Of a stretch of 64,000 nucleotides of DNA, positions 16,877-25,201 are shown piece by piece; position 1 is the stretch's first letter; each line of letters begins with the position of its first letter. The DNA lies in assembly GCF_008704935.1 (NCBI RefSeq), contig NZ_CP023692.1:3452001-3516000 (forward strand). The letters are read 5' to 3'. The translations under genes and the position numbers were made by a program. Origin of the DNA: Streptomyces vinaceus (GTDB taxonomy: Bacteria > Actinomycetota > Actinomycetes > Streptomycetales > Streptomycetaceae). Below the pieces are notes generated by a model that made no database searches, was not told the DNA's origin, and saw only the letters and a program-made list of their open reading frames with translations.

Positions 16877-18334
16877 TCAGAACGGGAAGGTGGTGCGCCC
16901 GTGCTGGACCGAGATCCACTTCTGGGTGGTGAAGGCCTCGATCGTGGCGTCGCCGTTCAGCCGGCCCAGCCCCGAGGCCTTCTCCCCGCCGAACGCGGCG
17001 AGGGGCTCGTCCCCGATCGTCGAGTCGTTGACGTGGATCATCCCGGTCTCGATCCGCTGCGCGAACCGCACGCCGCGCTCCACGTCCCGGGTGTGGACGG
17101 CGCCGCTGAGCCCGTAGGGGGTCGCGTTGGTCAGGCGTACGGCCTCGTCCTCGCCGTCGAAGACCACCAGCAGGGCCACCGGGCCGAAGATCTCCTGGCC
17201 GAGCAGCGGGGAGTCCTCGGGGAGGCCGGCCAGGACGGTCGGTTCGACCAGGTTGCCGCGCGTAGATCCGCGGACGAGGGCCTTCGCCCCCGATTCGACG
17301 GCCTGGTCGACGAGCGCGGTCAGCGCGTCGGCCTGGAAGGAGTTGATCAGCGGGCCGATGTGGGTGTCGGCGTCGTGCGGGTCGCCGGTCTTCAGGCCCC
17401 GCACGCGGGTGGTGAACTTCTCGGTGAACTCCTCGGCGACCGAGGCGTCCACGAGGATGCGGTTGGCGGCCATGCAGACCTGGCCCTGGTACACGAAGCG
17501 GCTGAACACGGCGGCGTCCACCGCGTAGTCGAGGTCGGCGTCGTCGAGGACGACGAGCGCGCTGTTGCCGCTGAGCTCCAGGACGGTCCGCTTGAAGTGG
17601 CGGGCGGCGACCGAGCCCACGTGCCGGCCGACCCGGTCGGACCCGGCGAAGGAGATGACCTTCGGGACGGGGTGGGTCAGGAGCGCGTCGCCTATCTCGG
17701 CGATGTCGGTGACCAGCACGTTGAGGAGTCCGGCCGGCAGGCCCGCGTCCTCGAAGACCTTGGCGATGACCCCGCCGCCGACCACGGGTGCGTTCTGGTT
17801 CGGCTTGATCACCACCGCGTTGCCCAGCGCCAGGGCCGGGGCGACCGACTTCATGGTGACCAGGAACGGGAAGTTGAAGGGGCTGATCACGGTGACGACG
17901 CCGACCGGGAGCCGCTGGACCCGGTTCTCCTTGCCGTCGACCGGGGAGGCGAGGATCCGGCCCTCGGGGCGGATGGCCAGCTGGATCGACTCGCGGATGA
18001 ACTCCTTGGCGAGGTGGACCTCGTACTCGGCCTTGGGACGGGTCCCGCCGAGCTCGTCGATCATCGCCTCGATGATCTCCTTCTCGCGCTCCTCGGTGAT
18101 GCGCAGGGCGCGTTCCAGGACGGCGCGTCTGGCGTACGGGCTGGTGGCGGCCCACTCTCTCTGGGCGCGCTCGGCGCCGCGGTAGGCCTGGTCCACCTGC
18201 TCGACGGTGGCCACGGTGATGGCCGCGAGCTTCTCCCCGTTGTACGGGTTGACGTCGATGATGTCCCACGAACCGGTGCCGGCCAGCCATTCGCCGTCGA
18301 TGTACTGGTGAGCCAGGTCGTCGAATATGGACAT
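16877..18334 (-). CDS. NAD(P)-dependent aldehyde dehydrogenase
   Basis: A 485-aa soluble enzyme of the ALDH superfamily that oxidises an aldehyde to its acid. Visible landmarks are SPFNFPF and the IKPNQNAP cofactor region, FAGSDRVGRHVG, the catalytic glutamate in LELSGNSALVVL, the catalytic cysteine in FVYQGQVCMAANR, and EIFGPVA. The sequence type resembles benzaldehyde/vanillin dehydrogenases, but the substrate is not shown. The ATG at 18334 (MSIFDDLAHQYIDGEW) has AAGGGA 7 bases upstream and is chosen over the GTG-led longer frame. Confidence 0.92.
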   Translation of the reverse strand: MSIFDDLAHQYIDGEWLAGTGSWDIIDVNPYNGEKLAAITVATVEQVDQAYRGAERAQREWAATSPYARRAVLERALRITEEREKEIIEAMIDELGGTRPKAEYEVHLAKEFIRESIQLAIRPEGRILASPVDGKENRVQRLPVGVVTVISPFNFPFLVTMKSVAPALALGNAVVIKPNQNAPVVGGGVIAKVFEDAGLPAGLLNVLVTDIAEIGDALLTHPVPKVISFAGSDRVGRHVGSVAARHFKRTVLELSGNSALVVLDDADLDYAVDAAVFSRFVYQGQVCMAANRILVDASVAEEFTEKFTTRVRGLKTGDPHDADTHIGPLINSFQADALTALVDQAVESGAKALVRGSTRGNLVEPTVLAGLPEDSPLLGQEIFGPVALLVVFDGEDEAVRLTNATPYGLSGAVHTRDVERGVRFAQRIETGMIHVNDSTIGDEPLAAFGGEKASGLGRLNGDATIEAFTTQKWISVQHGRTTFPF

Positions 18335-18423
18335 GCCATCCCTTACTGCGAGCGCGCACCCGTGCGCTGCACCGGAGACCGATCGGTCATCATGCACTGA
18401 TCAGACGTCATACTACGTGCGAA

Positions 18424-19284
18424 TCAAGACAGTTGGAGCAGACCGCGGAGAAGATCCCGCGTCCGGTCGGGGTCGGGGCAGTCGGCCTGGAGCCGCTCCA
18501 TGGCCCGTTCGTACTGCCCCACTTCCTCGTCCTTGTCCAGGTAGAGGGCGCTGGTGAGCTGTTCCAGATAGACGATGTCCTGGAGATCGGACTCCGGGAA
18601 GCGCAGCAGGGTGAAGGCTCCGCTCTCGCCCGCGTGGCCGCCGAAGGAGAAGGGCATCACCTGGAGCTGCACGTTGGGCCGCTGGGAGACCTCGATGAGG
18701 TGCTCCAGCTGGCCGCGCATGACGTCGCGGTCGCCGTACGGGCGGCGCAGCGCGGCCTCGTCGAGGACGGCGTGGAAGACGGGCGCGGTCTCGGAGACGA
18801 GCACCTTCTGGCGCTCCAGGCGCAGCGCGACGCGCCGGTCGATCTCGGCCTTGGTGGCGCCGGGCATGCCGCGGCTGACGACGGCCTGGGCGTACGCCTC
18901 GGTCTGCAACAGGCCGTGGACGAACTGGACTTCGTAGATCCGGATGAGCGAGGCCGCGCCCTCCAGGCCGATGTACGTCTGGAACCACCCGGGCAGCACG
19001 TCGCCGTAGCTGTGCCACCAGCCGGCCGCGTTCGCCTCGCGGACGAGTCCCAGCAGGGATTCCCGCTCCGCGCCGTCCGTGACTCCGTAGAGCGTGAGGA
19101 GGTCCTCCACGTCCCTTGCCTTGAAGCTCACCCTTCCCAACTCCAAGCGGCTGATCTTCGATTCGGATGCGCGGATCGAGTAGCCGGCCGCCTCACGGGT
19201 GATGCCGCGGGATTCTCGGAGTCGCCTGAGCTGAGAGCCCAGGAGGATGCGGCGCACCACAGAACCGCTTGCTTCTGCGGTCAC
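18424..19284 (-). CDS. XRE-family regulator with DUF5753 domain
   Basis: A 286-aa DNA-binding protein. The N-terminal helix-turn-helix (GSQLRRLRESRGITREAAGYSI and ASESKISRLELG) is followed by a long DUF5753 domain (WWHSYGDVLPGWFQTYIGLE, YEVQFVHGLLQTEAYA, LDEAALRRP). Streptomyces carries dozens of such WhiJ-like regulators, usually beside a DUF397 protein and an RsbW-like kinase, as here. The GTG at 19284 has GGAGG 9 bases before it. Several have roles in development or antibiotic timing. The ligand or partner is unproven. Confidence 0.88.
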   Translation of the reverse strand: MTAEASGSVVRRILLGSQLRRLRESRGITREAAGYSIRASESKISRLELGRVSFKARDVEDLLTLYGVTDGAERESLLGLVREANAAGWWHSYGDVLPGWFQTYIGLEGAASLIRIYEVQFVHGLLQTEAYAQAVVSRGMPGATKAEIDRRVALRLERQKVLVSETAPVFHAVLDEAALRRPYGDRDVMRGQLEHLIEVSQRPNVQLQVMPFSFGGHAGESGAFTLLRFPESDLQDIVYLEQLTSALYLDKDEEVGQYERAMERLQADCPDPDRTRDLLRGLLQLS

Positions 19285-19648
19285 TAGTCCAGCCCTCCCC
19301 ATCGCCATGTGTACGCGTGGTCTGCGCGTGATGTGCGTCGCCGGGGCCCCCGAACCCCAGGCCCCGCAGTCTGCCACCAAAACGCATCGGTCCGTACTCG
19401 TTCTGTAACGGAATCCCGCCTGCCGCAAAAGAAGTCCGTAAGTATGCGTAGGAAGAAATGAGCAAGAACCATCACGGGAGTGGACAGGTCCGGCGCGTGC
19501 ACGTGCATCTGCCCTTGCATCCAGCTTCTGCATTCGGAACGATGGTGCCGCGCACCTGCGTGCTCTTTCGCGCCGGCGCCGGACCCACCCCGCAGTTCTT
19601 TCTGGACGGAGCGCGCCGCTCCGCCCGCGAATCCCGGGAGTGCCTCGC
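19285..19648. promoter_or_regulatory. Divergent promoter region with palindrome
   Basis: 364 bp between the XRE gene (minus) and the HATPase gene (plus). It contains CCGTACTCGTTCTGTAACGG near 19,390-19,415 and, at 19494-19514, the 21-bp motif built on the palindrome TGCACGTGCA (19498-19507). No gene is seen. Confidence 0.5.
19494..19514 (-). promoter_or_regulatory. Palindrome TGCACGTGCA, copy 1
   Basis: Read on the minus strand this is GGGCAGATGCACGTGCACGCG with one residue trimmed on either side here: core TGCACGTGCA at 19498-19507, flank GGGCAGA on one side and CGCG on the other. The same 21-bp block is present in the opposite orientation at 20706-20726. It lies in the XRE-HATPase divergent promoter region and is a likely operator of the XRE regulator. 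Confidence 0.55.
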
Positions 19649-20260
19649 ATGGGGACGAATGGATCGACCATGCTCGAGCCGTTACGGCAGGGGCTGCCCC
19701 CGGTCGACCCCACGGCTGTCTCCGGGTCCGCTTCCTGCGCTCTGCCCGCACGCTTCGAGGCGGTGCGGGGCGCCCGTTCCTTCACCCGGTCGACCTTGTC
19801 GCAGTGGGGCCTCGACGAGCGCTTCGACGACGTGGCCCTCGTGGTCTCCGAACTCGTCACGAACGCGCTGCGCCACGCCCTGCCGGGGGACGCCGGGGCG
19901 GGCGGCGGCACGGGAACGGCGTCGGGGGCGGGCGCGGGACCGGGCTTGGGTGCGGGGCCGGGCGCGGGATCGGGCGCGGGATCGGGCTCGGGCACGGGCA
20001 CGGGCTCGGGCGAGCCGGAACCGACGGTACGGCTGCACCTGATGCGGTGGAGCACCCGCCTGGTGTGCGCGGTACGGGATCCCAGCGAGGACCGGCCCGG
20101 CGGGTCGTTCGCGCCGGAGCGAACCCAGGAGAACTGCGACCTGGAGTCGGGGCGCGGGCTGTTCCTCGTGGACGCCTACAGCGACAGCTGGGGCTGGCAT
20201 CCGCTCGCGGGCCGGCTGACCGGCAAGGTGGTCTGGGCGCTGTTCATGCTGCACGAGTAG
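19649..20260 (+). CDS. RsbW-like ATP-binding protein (HATPase_c_2)
   Basis: A 203-aa anti-sigma-factor-type kinase domain. The N-box is in VVSELVTNALRHA (about 66-78), and the ATP-lid/G-box is near ESGRGLFLVDAYSDSWG. Between these the protein carries an unusual Gly/Ala/Ser/Thr/Pro-only stretch of about 40 residues (about 80-120), coded by short GC repeats. Most relatives have only a short loop there. The ATG at 19649 has a CGGGAG site upstream. Together with the XRE and DUF397 genes it forms the standard Streptomyces trio. The target sigma factor is unknown. Confidence 0.82.
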   Translation: MGTNGSTMLEPLRQGLPPVDPTAVSGSASCALPARFEAVRGARSFTRSTLSQWGLDERFDDVALVVSELVTNALRHALPGDAGAGGGTGTASGAGAGPGLGAGPGAGSGAGSGSGTGTGSGEPEPTVRLHLMRWSTRLVCAVRDPSEDRPGGSFAPERTQENCDLESGRGLFLVDAYSDSWGWHPLAGRLTGKVVWALFMLHE

Positions 20261-20347
20261 GGCGGCGGGGGCCCGGGGACACCAGCGGAACCGTCCACGA
20301 ATGACGAAAACTGGCCGGGGTTGATCATTGCGATCAGTCCCGGCCAG

Positions 20348-20357
20348 TGCACGTGCA
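20348..20357. promoter_or_regulatory. Palindrome TGCACGTGCA, copy 2
   Basis: The same 10-bp palindrome sits between the convergent ends of the HATPase and DUF397 genes, inside CCAGTGCACGTGCATGG. The flanks differ from copies 1 and 3. Confidence 0.4.
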
Positions 20358-20402
20358 TGGCTTGATCAGCGCGCTGTTCCTCCGGCCGTCCCTACCGGCC
20401 GA

Positions 20403-20639
20403 TCAGGCGATCAGGTGGTCGAACTCGCCGTCCTTGACGCCCAGCAGCAGCGCCTCTATCTCGGCCGGCGTGTAGACGAGCGCCGGCCCGTCCGGGAAGC
20501 GCGAGTTGCGCACGGCGACAGCGCCACCCGGCAGCTTGGCGAACTCCACACAGGAACCTTGCGAGTTGCTGTGTCTGCTCTTCTGCCAGGTCACTCCGTC
20601 GAGTTCTGCAGCTGCCATCCCGTTGTACGCGTGGTCCAC
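20403..20639 (-). CDS. DUF397 protein
   Basis: A 78-aa small protein with the DUF397 core WQKSRHSNSQGSCVEFA, VAVRNSRFPDGPALVYTPAEIEALL and DGEFDHL. DUF397 proteins act with a cognate XRE/DUF5753 regulator, probably as its partner or antagonist, and several affect development. Start ATG at 20639. Palindrome copy 3 lies 67 bp upstream. Confidence 0.88.
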   Translation of the reverse strand: MDHAYNGMAAAELDGVTWQKSRHSNSQGSCVEFAKLPGGAVAVRNSRFPDGPALVYTPAEIEALLLGVKDGEFDHLIA

Positions 20640-20705
20640 AGGAAGCCCCCGATAGTGCAGATGTCAACTGCACCGGATCATAGCTGTGTTCATAAGCGCC
20701 TGCAT

Positions 20706-20726
20706 GGGCAGATGCACGTGCACGCG
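20706..20726 (+). promoter_or_regulatory. Palindrome TGCACGTGCA, copy 3
   Basis: Core at 20713-20722. This block matches copy 1 over 21 bp in inverted orientation. It lies upstream of the DUF397 gene (minus) and 200 bp upstream of the TatA-like gene (plus). The shared block suggests that one regulator controls the whole trio. Confidence 0.55.
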
Positions 20727-20930
20727 GAGGGTGCCGCCCTGATCACTGTCAGGGAAGAACTCGGGTGGATCAGGGGCGAATCAGACCCTTATAAAGCCTG
20801 GATCAAGCTCCGACCAGGGCCGGGCACCGAACCGCCCTTCAGGTCTTCTTCAGATTTGTCCGTACGCGAACGGCCCTGTTCGATGGTCGGGACCGCACCG
20901 GAATTCCCGTCACCCGTAGGGGGAACGCGC

Positions 20931-21104
20931 ATGCTCCGCAATGCCCTTGAGCCCTGGCACCTGATCCTGCTCCTCGTGGTCTGCGTGCTGGTCTTCGGCT
21001 CGAAGAAACTGCCCGACATGGCCCGCTCGGTGGGCCGGTCGATGCGCATCCTGAAATCGGAGACGCAGGCCCTGCGCGGCGAGGGCGACGCGGGACGGCA
21101 GTGA
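20931..21104 (+). CDS. TatA/TatB-like twin-arginine translocase subunit
   Basis: A 57-aa protein with one short TM helix (WHLILLLVVCVLVFGSKKLPD, about 9-29) and an amphipathic helix (MARSVGRSMRILKSETQAL), the exact TatA layout with the conserved FGSKKLPD hinge. TatA forms the protein-conducting part of the Tat exporter. No tatC is near, so this is likely an additional TatA copy. The ATG at 20931 has AGGGGG 7 bases upstream. It is too short for many gene finders. Confidence 0.8.
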   Translation: MLRNALEPWHLILLLVVCVLVFGSKKLPDMARSVGRSMRILKSETQALRGEGDAGRQ

Positions 21105-21168
21105 CAGCAGAGATAGCAGAGGCGGCTGTGACTACGGGGACGACGGGGACGCCAGGGCTGGACGCGCC

Positions 21169-22341
21169 CTAACGCGGAAGGGGCGGCCGCCTGGTGGCCA
21201 TGTGGGCCCGGTCGGCGGCGGCGGTGCCGTCCTCCCAGCCCGCGTGGTCGGTGGCACCGCGCAGCCGGGTGGTGGTGGTCCGGGGGAACATCTCCTCGGC
21301 ACGGGAGGTGACGGCGACGTCGCGGGCCACCAGCGCGGGCAGGTTGTCGGGGGCCTCGGCTGCGGTGTGCTCGGCGGTCTCGGCGAGACGCTGGCCGAGG
21401 CGGCTGGCGTACGCGAGCAGGAAGGACTGCCGGAAGGTCTTGGTCCGCTTGCGCCCGCCGGAACGCTGGGCGGCCTCGGCGCGGGTCATGGCGGCCGTGC
21501 CCTGCACGAGCAGCGACGTGTAGAGGAGCTCGACCGCCTCCAGGTCGCTCTCGAACCCCACCACGGTGGAGAACTCGAAGGCGCTGTTCCACACGGCCCG
21601 GCACCGGTTGGCGGTGGCGACGGCGTCCAGCAGCACGGCCTTGGCCTCCTCGTACGGGGCCTCGACCCCGATCCGGCAGGCGGCGGGCACCTGGGCGGGC
21701 CCCTTGCCGCTCGCCGCGAGCAGCGCCTCGTCGACGGTGTGCCGGGCCATCAGCTCCTGCGCCTTGGCGCTGAGCGCCTCCGCCTCCTCCGGGAAGTTGG
21801 TCGCCTCGGCCTTGGCGAGCAGGGCCCGGATGCGGCCGAGCATGCGGGGCTCGATGTGCGCGTGCTCCAGGGCATCGCCGACGGGGTCCCCGGGCAGCGG
21901 CCCGACGGCCTCGACGGAAGGCAGCCGGATCAGCAGCCGGAACACTTCGAGCACGGCCGTGGCGAGGCTGAACCGGTCGCTCTTCTCTCGCCGCACGAGG
22001 GCTTCCCCGTAGGCCCCGTCCTCTTCCCACCACACCTCGGCGTCGGTCCACCGTTCGGGCAGCCGGGCGTACCGGCGCGCCTCGGCGGCGATCAGGTCCC
22101 GGGTGATCCGCACATGCCGTTCGCCGAGATCCCGCCCGACCAGGCGGAGCACGTCGGCGGGCTGCCACCCCCGCTCCCAGGCCTGCCGTACGTACGCCTC
22201 CCCGCGCCCGAGCAGCTCCCGCCCGACCCCGCCCCACTGCCGGCCGTCCCCGACGAGCACCGAAGCCCCGGCGTCCAGCCCGGCATCGCCCTCGCCGTAC
22301 AGCGCGGCCTCACAGGCCCGATCGACAATCTCTCTCACCAC
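21169..22341 (-). CDS. DUF2786 protein
   Basis: A 390-aa soluble protein. The DUF2786 core is near the middle (RIRALLAKAEATNFPEEAEALSAKAQELMARH). It is followed by a C-terminal domain with YTSLLVQGTAAMTRAEAAQRSG, a basic KRTKTFRQSFLLAYASRLGQRL stretch, and RARE/RAEEMFP. Phage and bacterial DUF2786 proteins are of unknown function. Start ATG at 22341. It is divergent from the polymerase gene across a 600-bp spacer with a minisatellite. Confidence 0.75.
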   Translation of the reverse strand: MVREIVDRACEAALYGEGDAGLDAGASVLVGDGRQWGGVGRELLGRGEAYVRQAWERGWQPADVLRLVGRDLGERHVRITRDLIAAEARRYARLPERWTDAEVWWEEDGAYGEALVRREKSDRFSLATAVLEVFRLLIRLPSVEAVGPLPGDPVGDALEHAHIEPRMLGRIRALLAKAEATNFPEEAEALSAKAQELMARHTVDEALLAASGKGPAQVPAACRIGVEAPYEEAKAVLLDAVATANRCRAVWNSAFEFSTVVGFESDLEAVELLYTSLLVQGTAAMTRAEAAQRSGGRKRTKTFRQSFLLAYASRLGQRLAETAEHTAAEAPDNLPALVARDVAVTSRAEEMFPRTTTTRLRGATDHAGWEDGTAAADRAHMATRRPPLPR

Positions 22342-22947
22342 CCCAGCTTGTCACGCCCCCACCCACCCCCTCAGCCCACCCGATCGCCGACCCGGCAAGG
22401 CACAGAACCCGGGCCCCGCCCCCTCCCACCCCACCCGCCGACGGTTCCGGGCGGCCCCTGGCCCCGTCCAGCCCCGCCGAAGCCTGAGCCCCAGGCGCCC
22501 GAGACCGCAGCCCCCAACGGCGCCGGGGCCGAAGCCCCCAACCGCGCCCGGGGCCAGAGCCCCCAACCGCGCCCGGAGCCAGAGCCCCCCACCGCGCCCG
22601 GAGCCGAGGCCCCCAACGAGGCCCGGGGCCGGAGTCCCCAACGGCGCCCAGGGCCGAAGCCCCCAACGGAGCCCGGAGCCGAAGCCCCCAACGGGGCCGG
22701 GGGCGGAGCCCTTGACGGGGCCCAGGGCCGGAGTCCCCAACGCGGCTCGGAGCCGGAGCCCCAACGGGGCCCAGGGCCGAAGTCCCCGACGGGGCTCGGA
22801 GCCGAAGCCCCCAACGGGTCCGGGCGGAGCCCGGTGAACGGGAGAAGGGCGGGGCGGGGAGAAGGCACCGCGCAGCGGATCCGACACCCACCCGCCCCGC
22901 GGCCTCGGCACACCCCACTGTCAGCCCCCGGTGGGACACTCGCACCC
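22342..22947. other. 606-bp spacer with minisatellite
   Basis: No gene is supported here. Long open frames cross it only because of its extreme GC content; they encode Pro/Arg/Ala repeats and change frame with each 25-bp repeat unit. Promoters of both flanking divergent genes should be inside. The minisatellite is listed separately. Confidence 0.7.
22511..22829 (+). repeat. 25-bp tandem repeat, about 13 copies
   Basis: Successive units begin with CCCCCAACGG or a one- or two-base variant and end with GGGCCGAAG or GGAGCCGAAG. Nine of the twelve complete units I counted are 25 bp and three are 24 bp; a 22-bp partial unit ends the array at 22829. A degenerate unit may precede 22511. The period is not a multiple of three and no frame stays coding, so it is non-coding. 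Each unit holds a GGCCCGGGG-like self-complementary part. Copy number is likely to vary among strains. Confidence 0.85.
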
Positions 22948-24699
22948 ATGAGCGACCGCACCCCCCACTGGGCCCTGGCCGAAGCCCCCGACGGCCTCTG
23001 GCACGCGGCGCCGCTCACCCCCGCCACCCCCACCGGCCCCCGCACCGGCACCGCCACCGGCACCGGCCCCGACGCCCCCGCCACCACCACCCCCCTCACC
23101 CCCCTCACCTTCAAAGACCCCGCCGAAGCGATCCGCTCCGCCCCCGCCCCCACCCGCTGGATCTGGCGCAGCACGGCCGCCGTCTATCCCCGCCTGCTCG
23201 CCGCAGGCGCCCGCGTGGAGCGCTGCCACGACATCGAAGACACCGAGCTCCTCCTCCTCGCCCACGAAGGCCGCTCCGGCGAACCCCGCTCGGCCGCCGC
23301 CGCCTGGGCCCGCCTCACCGGCGCCCCCGTACCCCCCGACCCCCCGCAGCCGCACCGCACCACCACCCCCACCGCCCAGGACTCCCTCTTCGACCCCCGG
23401 CCCGCCTCCGTCCCCCTCCCCCTCGACGCCCTCGTCGCCATCCACCGCGACCAGGCGAAGCGCACCGACGCCACCGCCCACCCCGACCGCATGCGCCTGC
23501 TCACCACCTCCGAGTCGGCCGCCTTCCTCGTCGCCGCCGAAATGCAGCGCGCCGGCCTCCCCTGGCGCGCCGACGTCCACCGCGCCCTGCTCACCGAGCT
23601 CCTCGGCGAGCGCTACGCCGGCGGCGGCGAACCCCGCCGCCTCGCCGAGCTGGCCGAGGAGGTCTCCGCCGCGTTCGGCCGCCGCGTACGCCCCGACCTG
23701 CCCGCCGACGTCATCAAGGCCTTCGCCGAGGCCGGGATCCGGCTCAAGTCCACCCGCCGCTGGGAGATCCAGGAGCTCGACCACCCCGCCGTCGAGCCCC
23801 TCATCGCGTACAAGAAGCTGTACCGGATCTACACGGCCCACGGCTGGAGCTGGCTCCAGGACTGGGTGCGCGACGGCCGCTTCCGCGCCGAGTTCGTCCC
23901 CGGCGGCACCCTCACCGGCCGCTGGGTCACCAACGGCGGCGGCGCCCTCCAGATCCCGAAGGTGATCCGCAGGGCCGTCGTCGCCGACCCCGGCTGGCGG
24001 CTCGTCGTCGCCGACGCCGACCAGATGGAGCCCCGCGTCCTGGCCGCGATCTCCCGCGACCCCGCCTTCATGGAGGTCGCCGGGCGCCCCGAGGACCTCT
24101 ACACGGCCATCTCCCGCCAGGGCTTCTCCGGCGACCGGGACATGGCCAAACTGGCCGTGCTCGGCGCCGTGTACGGGCAGACCTCCGGCGACGGCCTGAA
24201 GAACCTGGCCGCGCTGCGCCGCCGCTTCCCGCAGGCCGTGGCGTACGTGGACGACGCCGCCAGAGCCGGCGAGGAGGGCCGCCTCGTACGGACCTGGCTC
24301 GGCCGGACCTGCCCGCCGCCGGTCGGCGCCGACGAGGACGGCGAAGCCGGCATCCCACAGGACCGGGAGGACGGCTGGACGCCGAGCTACGCCTCCACCA
24401 ACACCCGGGCCCGCGGCCGGTTCACCCGTAACTTCGTCGTCCAGGGCAGCGCCGCCGACTGGGCCCTGCTGCTCCTCGCGGCCCTCCGCCAGGCCATCGC
24501 GGCCGCCGGGATGCGGGCCGAGCTGGTGTTCTTCCAGCACGACGAGGTGATCGTGCACTGCCCGGCCGAGGAGGCCGAAGCGGTCGCCGAGGCGATCCGT
24601 ACCGCCGGCGACCGCGCCGGCCGCATCGCCTTCGGCGACACCCCGGTCCGCTTCCCCTTCACGACGGCGATCGTGGAGTGCTACGCGGACGCCAAATGA
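22948..24699 (+). CDS. Family A DNA polymerase with degenerate 3'-5' exonuclease region
   Basis: A 583-aa protein without the 5'-nuclease domain of Pol I. The polymerase motifs are intact: motif A DADQMEPRVLA, motif B region MAKLAVLGAVYGQTSGDGL, motif C FFQHDEVIVHC. The N-terminal 200 residues align in position with the 3'-5' exonuclease domain but lack the clear acidic triad, so proofreading is doubtful. A Pro/Thr-rich stretch lies at about 25-55. Such enzymes occur across Streptomyces beside the full PolA; their job is not settled. Start ATG at 22948; an upstream GTG is possible. Confidence 0.85.
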   Translation: MSDRTPHWALAEAPDGLWHAAPLTPATPTGPRTGTATGTGPDAPATTTPLTPLTFKDPAEAIRSAPAPTRWIWRSTAAVYPRLLAAGARVERCHDIEDTELLLLAHEGRSGEPRSAAAAWARLTGAPVPPDPPQPHRTTTPTAQDSLFDPRPASVPLPLDALVAIHRDQAKRTDATAHPDRMRLLTTSESAAFLVAAEMQRAGLPWRADVHRALLTELLGERYAGGGEPRRLAELAEEVSAAFGRRVRPDLPADVIKAFAEAGIRLKSTRRWEIQELDHPAVEPLIAYKKLYRIYTAHGWSWLQDWVRDGRFRAEFVPGGTLTGRWVTNGGGALQIPKVIRRAVVADPGWRLVVADADQMEPRVLAAISRDPAFMEVAGRPEDLYTAISRQGFSGDRDMAKLAVLGAVYGQTSGDGLKNLAALRRRFPQAVAYVDDAARAGEEGRLVRTWLGRTCPPPVGADEDGEAGIPQDREDGWTPSYASTNTRARGRFTRNFVVQGSAADWALLLLAALRQAIAAAGMRAELVFFQHDEVIVHCPAEEAEAVAEAIRTAGDRAGRIAFGDTPVRFPFTTAIVECYADAK

Positions 24700-24735
24700 A
24701 CGGGGTCAAGTGAACAGGGTCAAGCGGGGCACGGC

Positions 24736-25197
24736 CTACCCGAGGGGGTGGAAGTAGACGTGGAACGCGTCCCGCTCGAAGCCCTCCGCCTCGTACAGCC
24801 CCTGCGCGACGTGGTTGTCGTACGCCGTCTCCAGCTGGACCCCCGACACCCCGGCCTCCCGCGCCCGGCGCAGCACCTCGCGCAGCAGCGCGCGCCCGGC
24901 GCCGGTGCGGCGGCCGGACGGGTCGACGTACAGGTCGCTCAGGATCCACATCGGTCGCATCGCCAGCGAGGAGAACGTCCGGTAGACCTGCGCGAACCCG
25001 ACCGTCCCGGCTCCCGGCACGTCCGCGAGCAGCACCAGCGACTCACCGTCCCGGATCCGCTGCGCGAGGTACTCCCTCGGCGCGTCCGGGTCCTCGACCT
25101 TCACCTCGTAGAAGTCGAGGTACCCCCGGAACAGCGCACCCGCGACGTCGAGATCGCTGTGACCGGCAACGCGCAACACCACACCCTGATCGCTCAT
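24736..25197 (-). CDS. GNAT family N-acetyltransferase
   Basis: A 153-aa acetyl-CoA-dependent transferase. The acetyl-CoA loop is DPSGRRTGAGRALL (motif A), followed by the VQLETAYDNHVAQGLYEAEGF strand-helix of motif B. The substrate is unknown. The ATG at 25197 lies 4 bp after the serine-hydrolase stop, with a GAGG site inside that gene's end, so the pair is an operon with translational coupling. The longer frame from 25275 would sit inside the neighbour and is rejected. Confidence 0.88.
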   Translation of the reverse strand: MSDQGVVLRVAGHSDLDVAGALFRGYLDFYEVKVEDPDAPREYLAQRIRDGESLVLLADVPGAGTVGFAQVYRTFSSLAMRPMWILSDLYVDPSGRRTGAGRALLREVLRRAREAGVSGVQLETAYDNHVAQGLYEAEGFERDAFHVYFHPLG

Positions 25198-25201
25198 TAC
25201 C

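Noticed and set aside
22511..22829. CRISPR array
   Set aside because: Units are directly adjacent with no unique spacers, and no cas gene is present.
22351..23174. Minus-strand Gly/Pro/Arg proteins across the minisatellite
   Set aside because: All frames stay open over a 25-bp GC repeat; the frame changes each unit, so no stable protein is coded.
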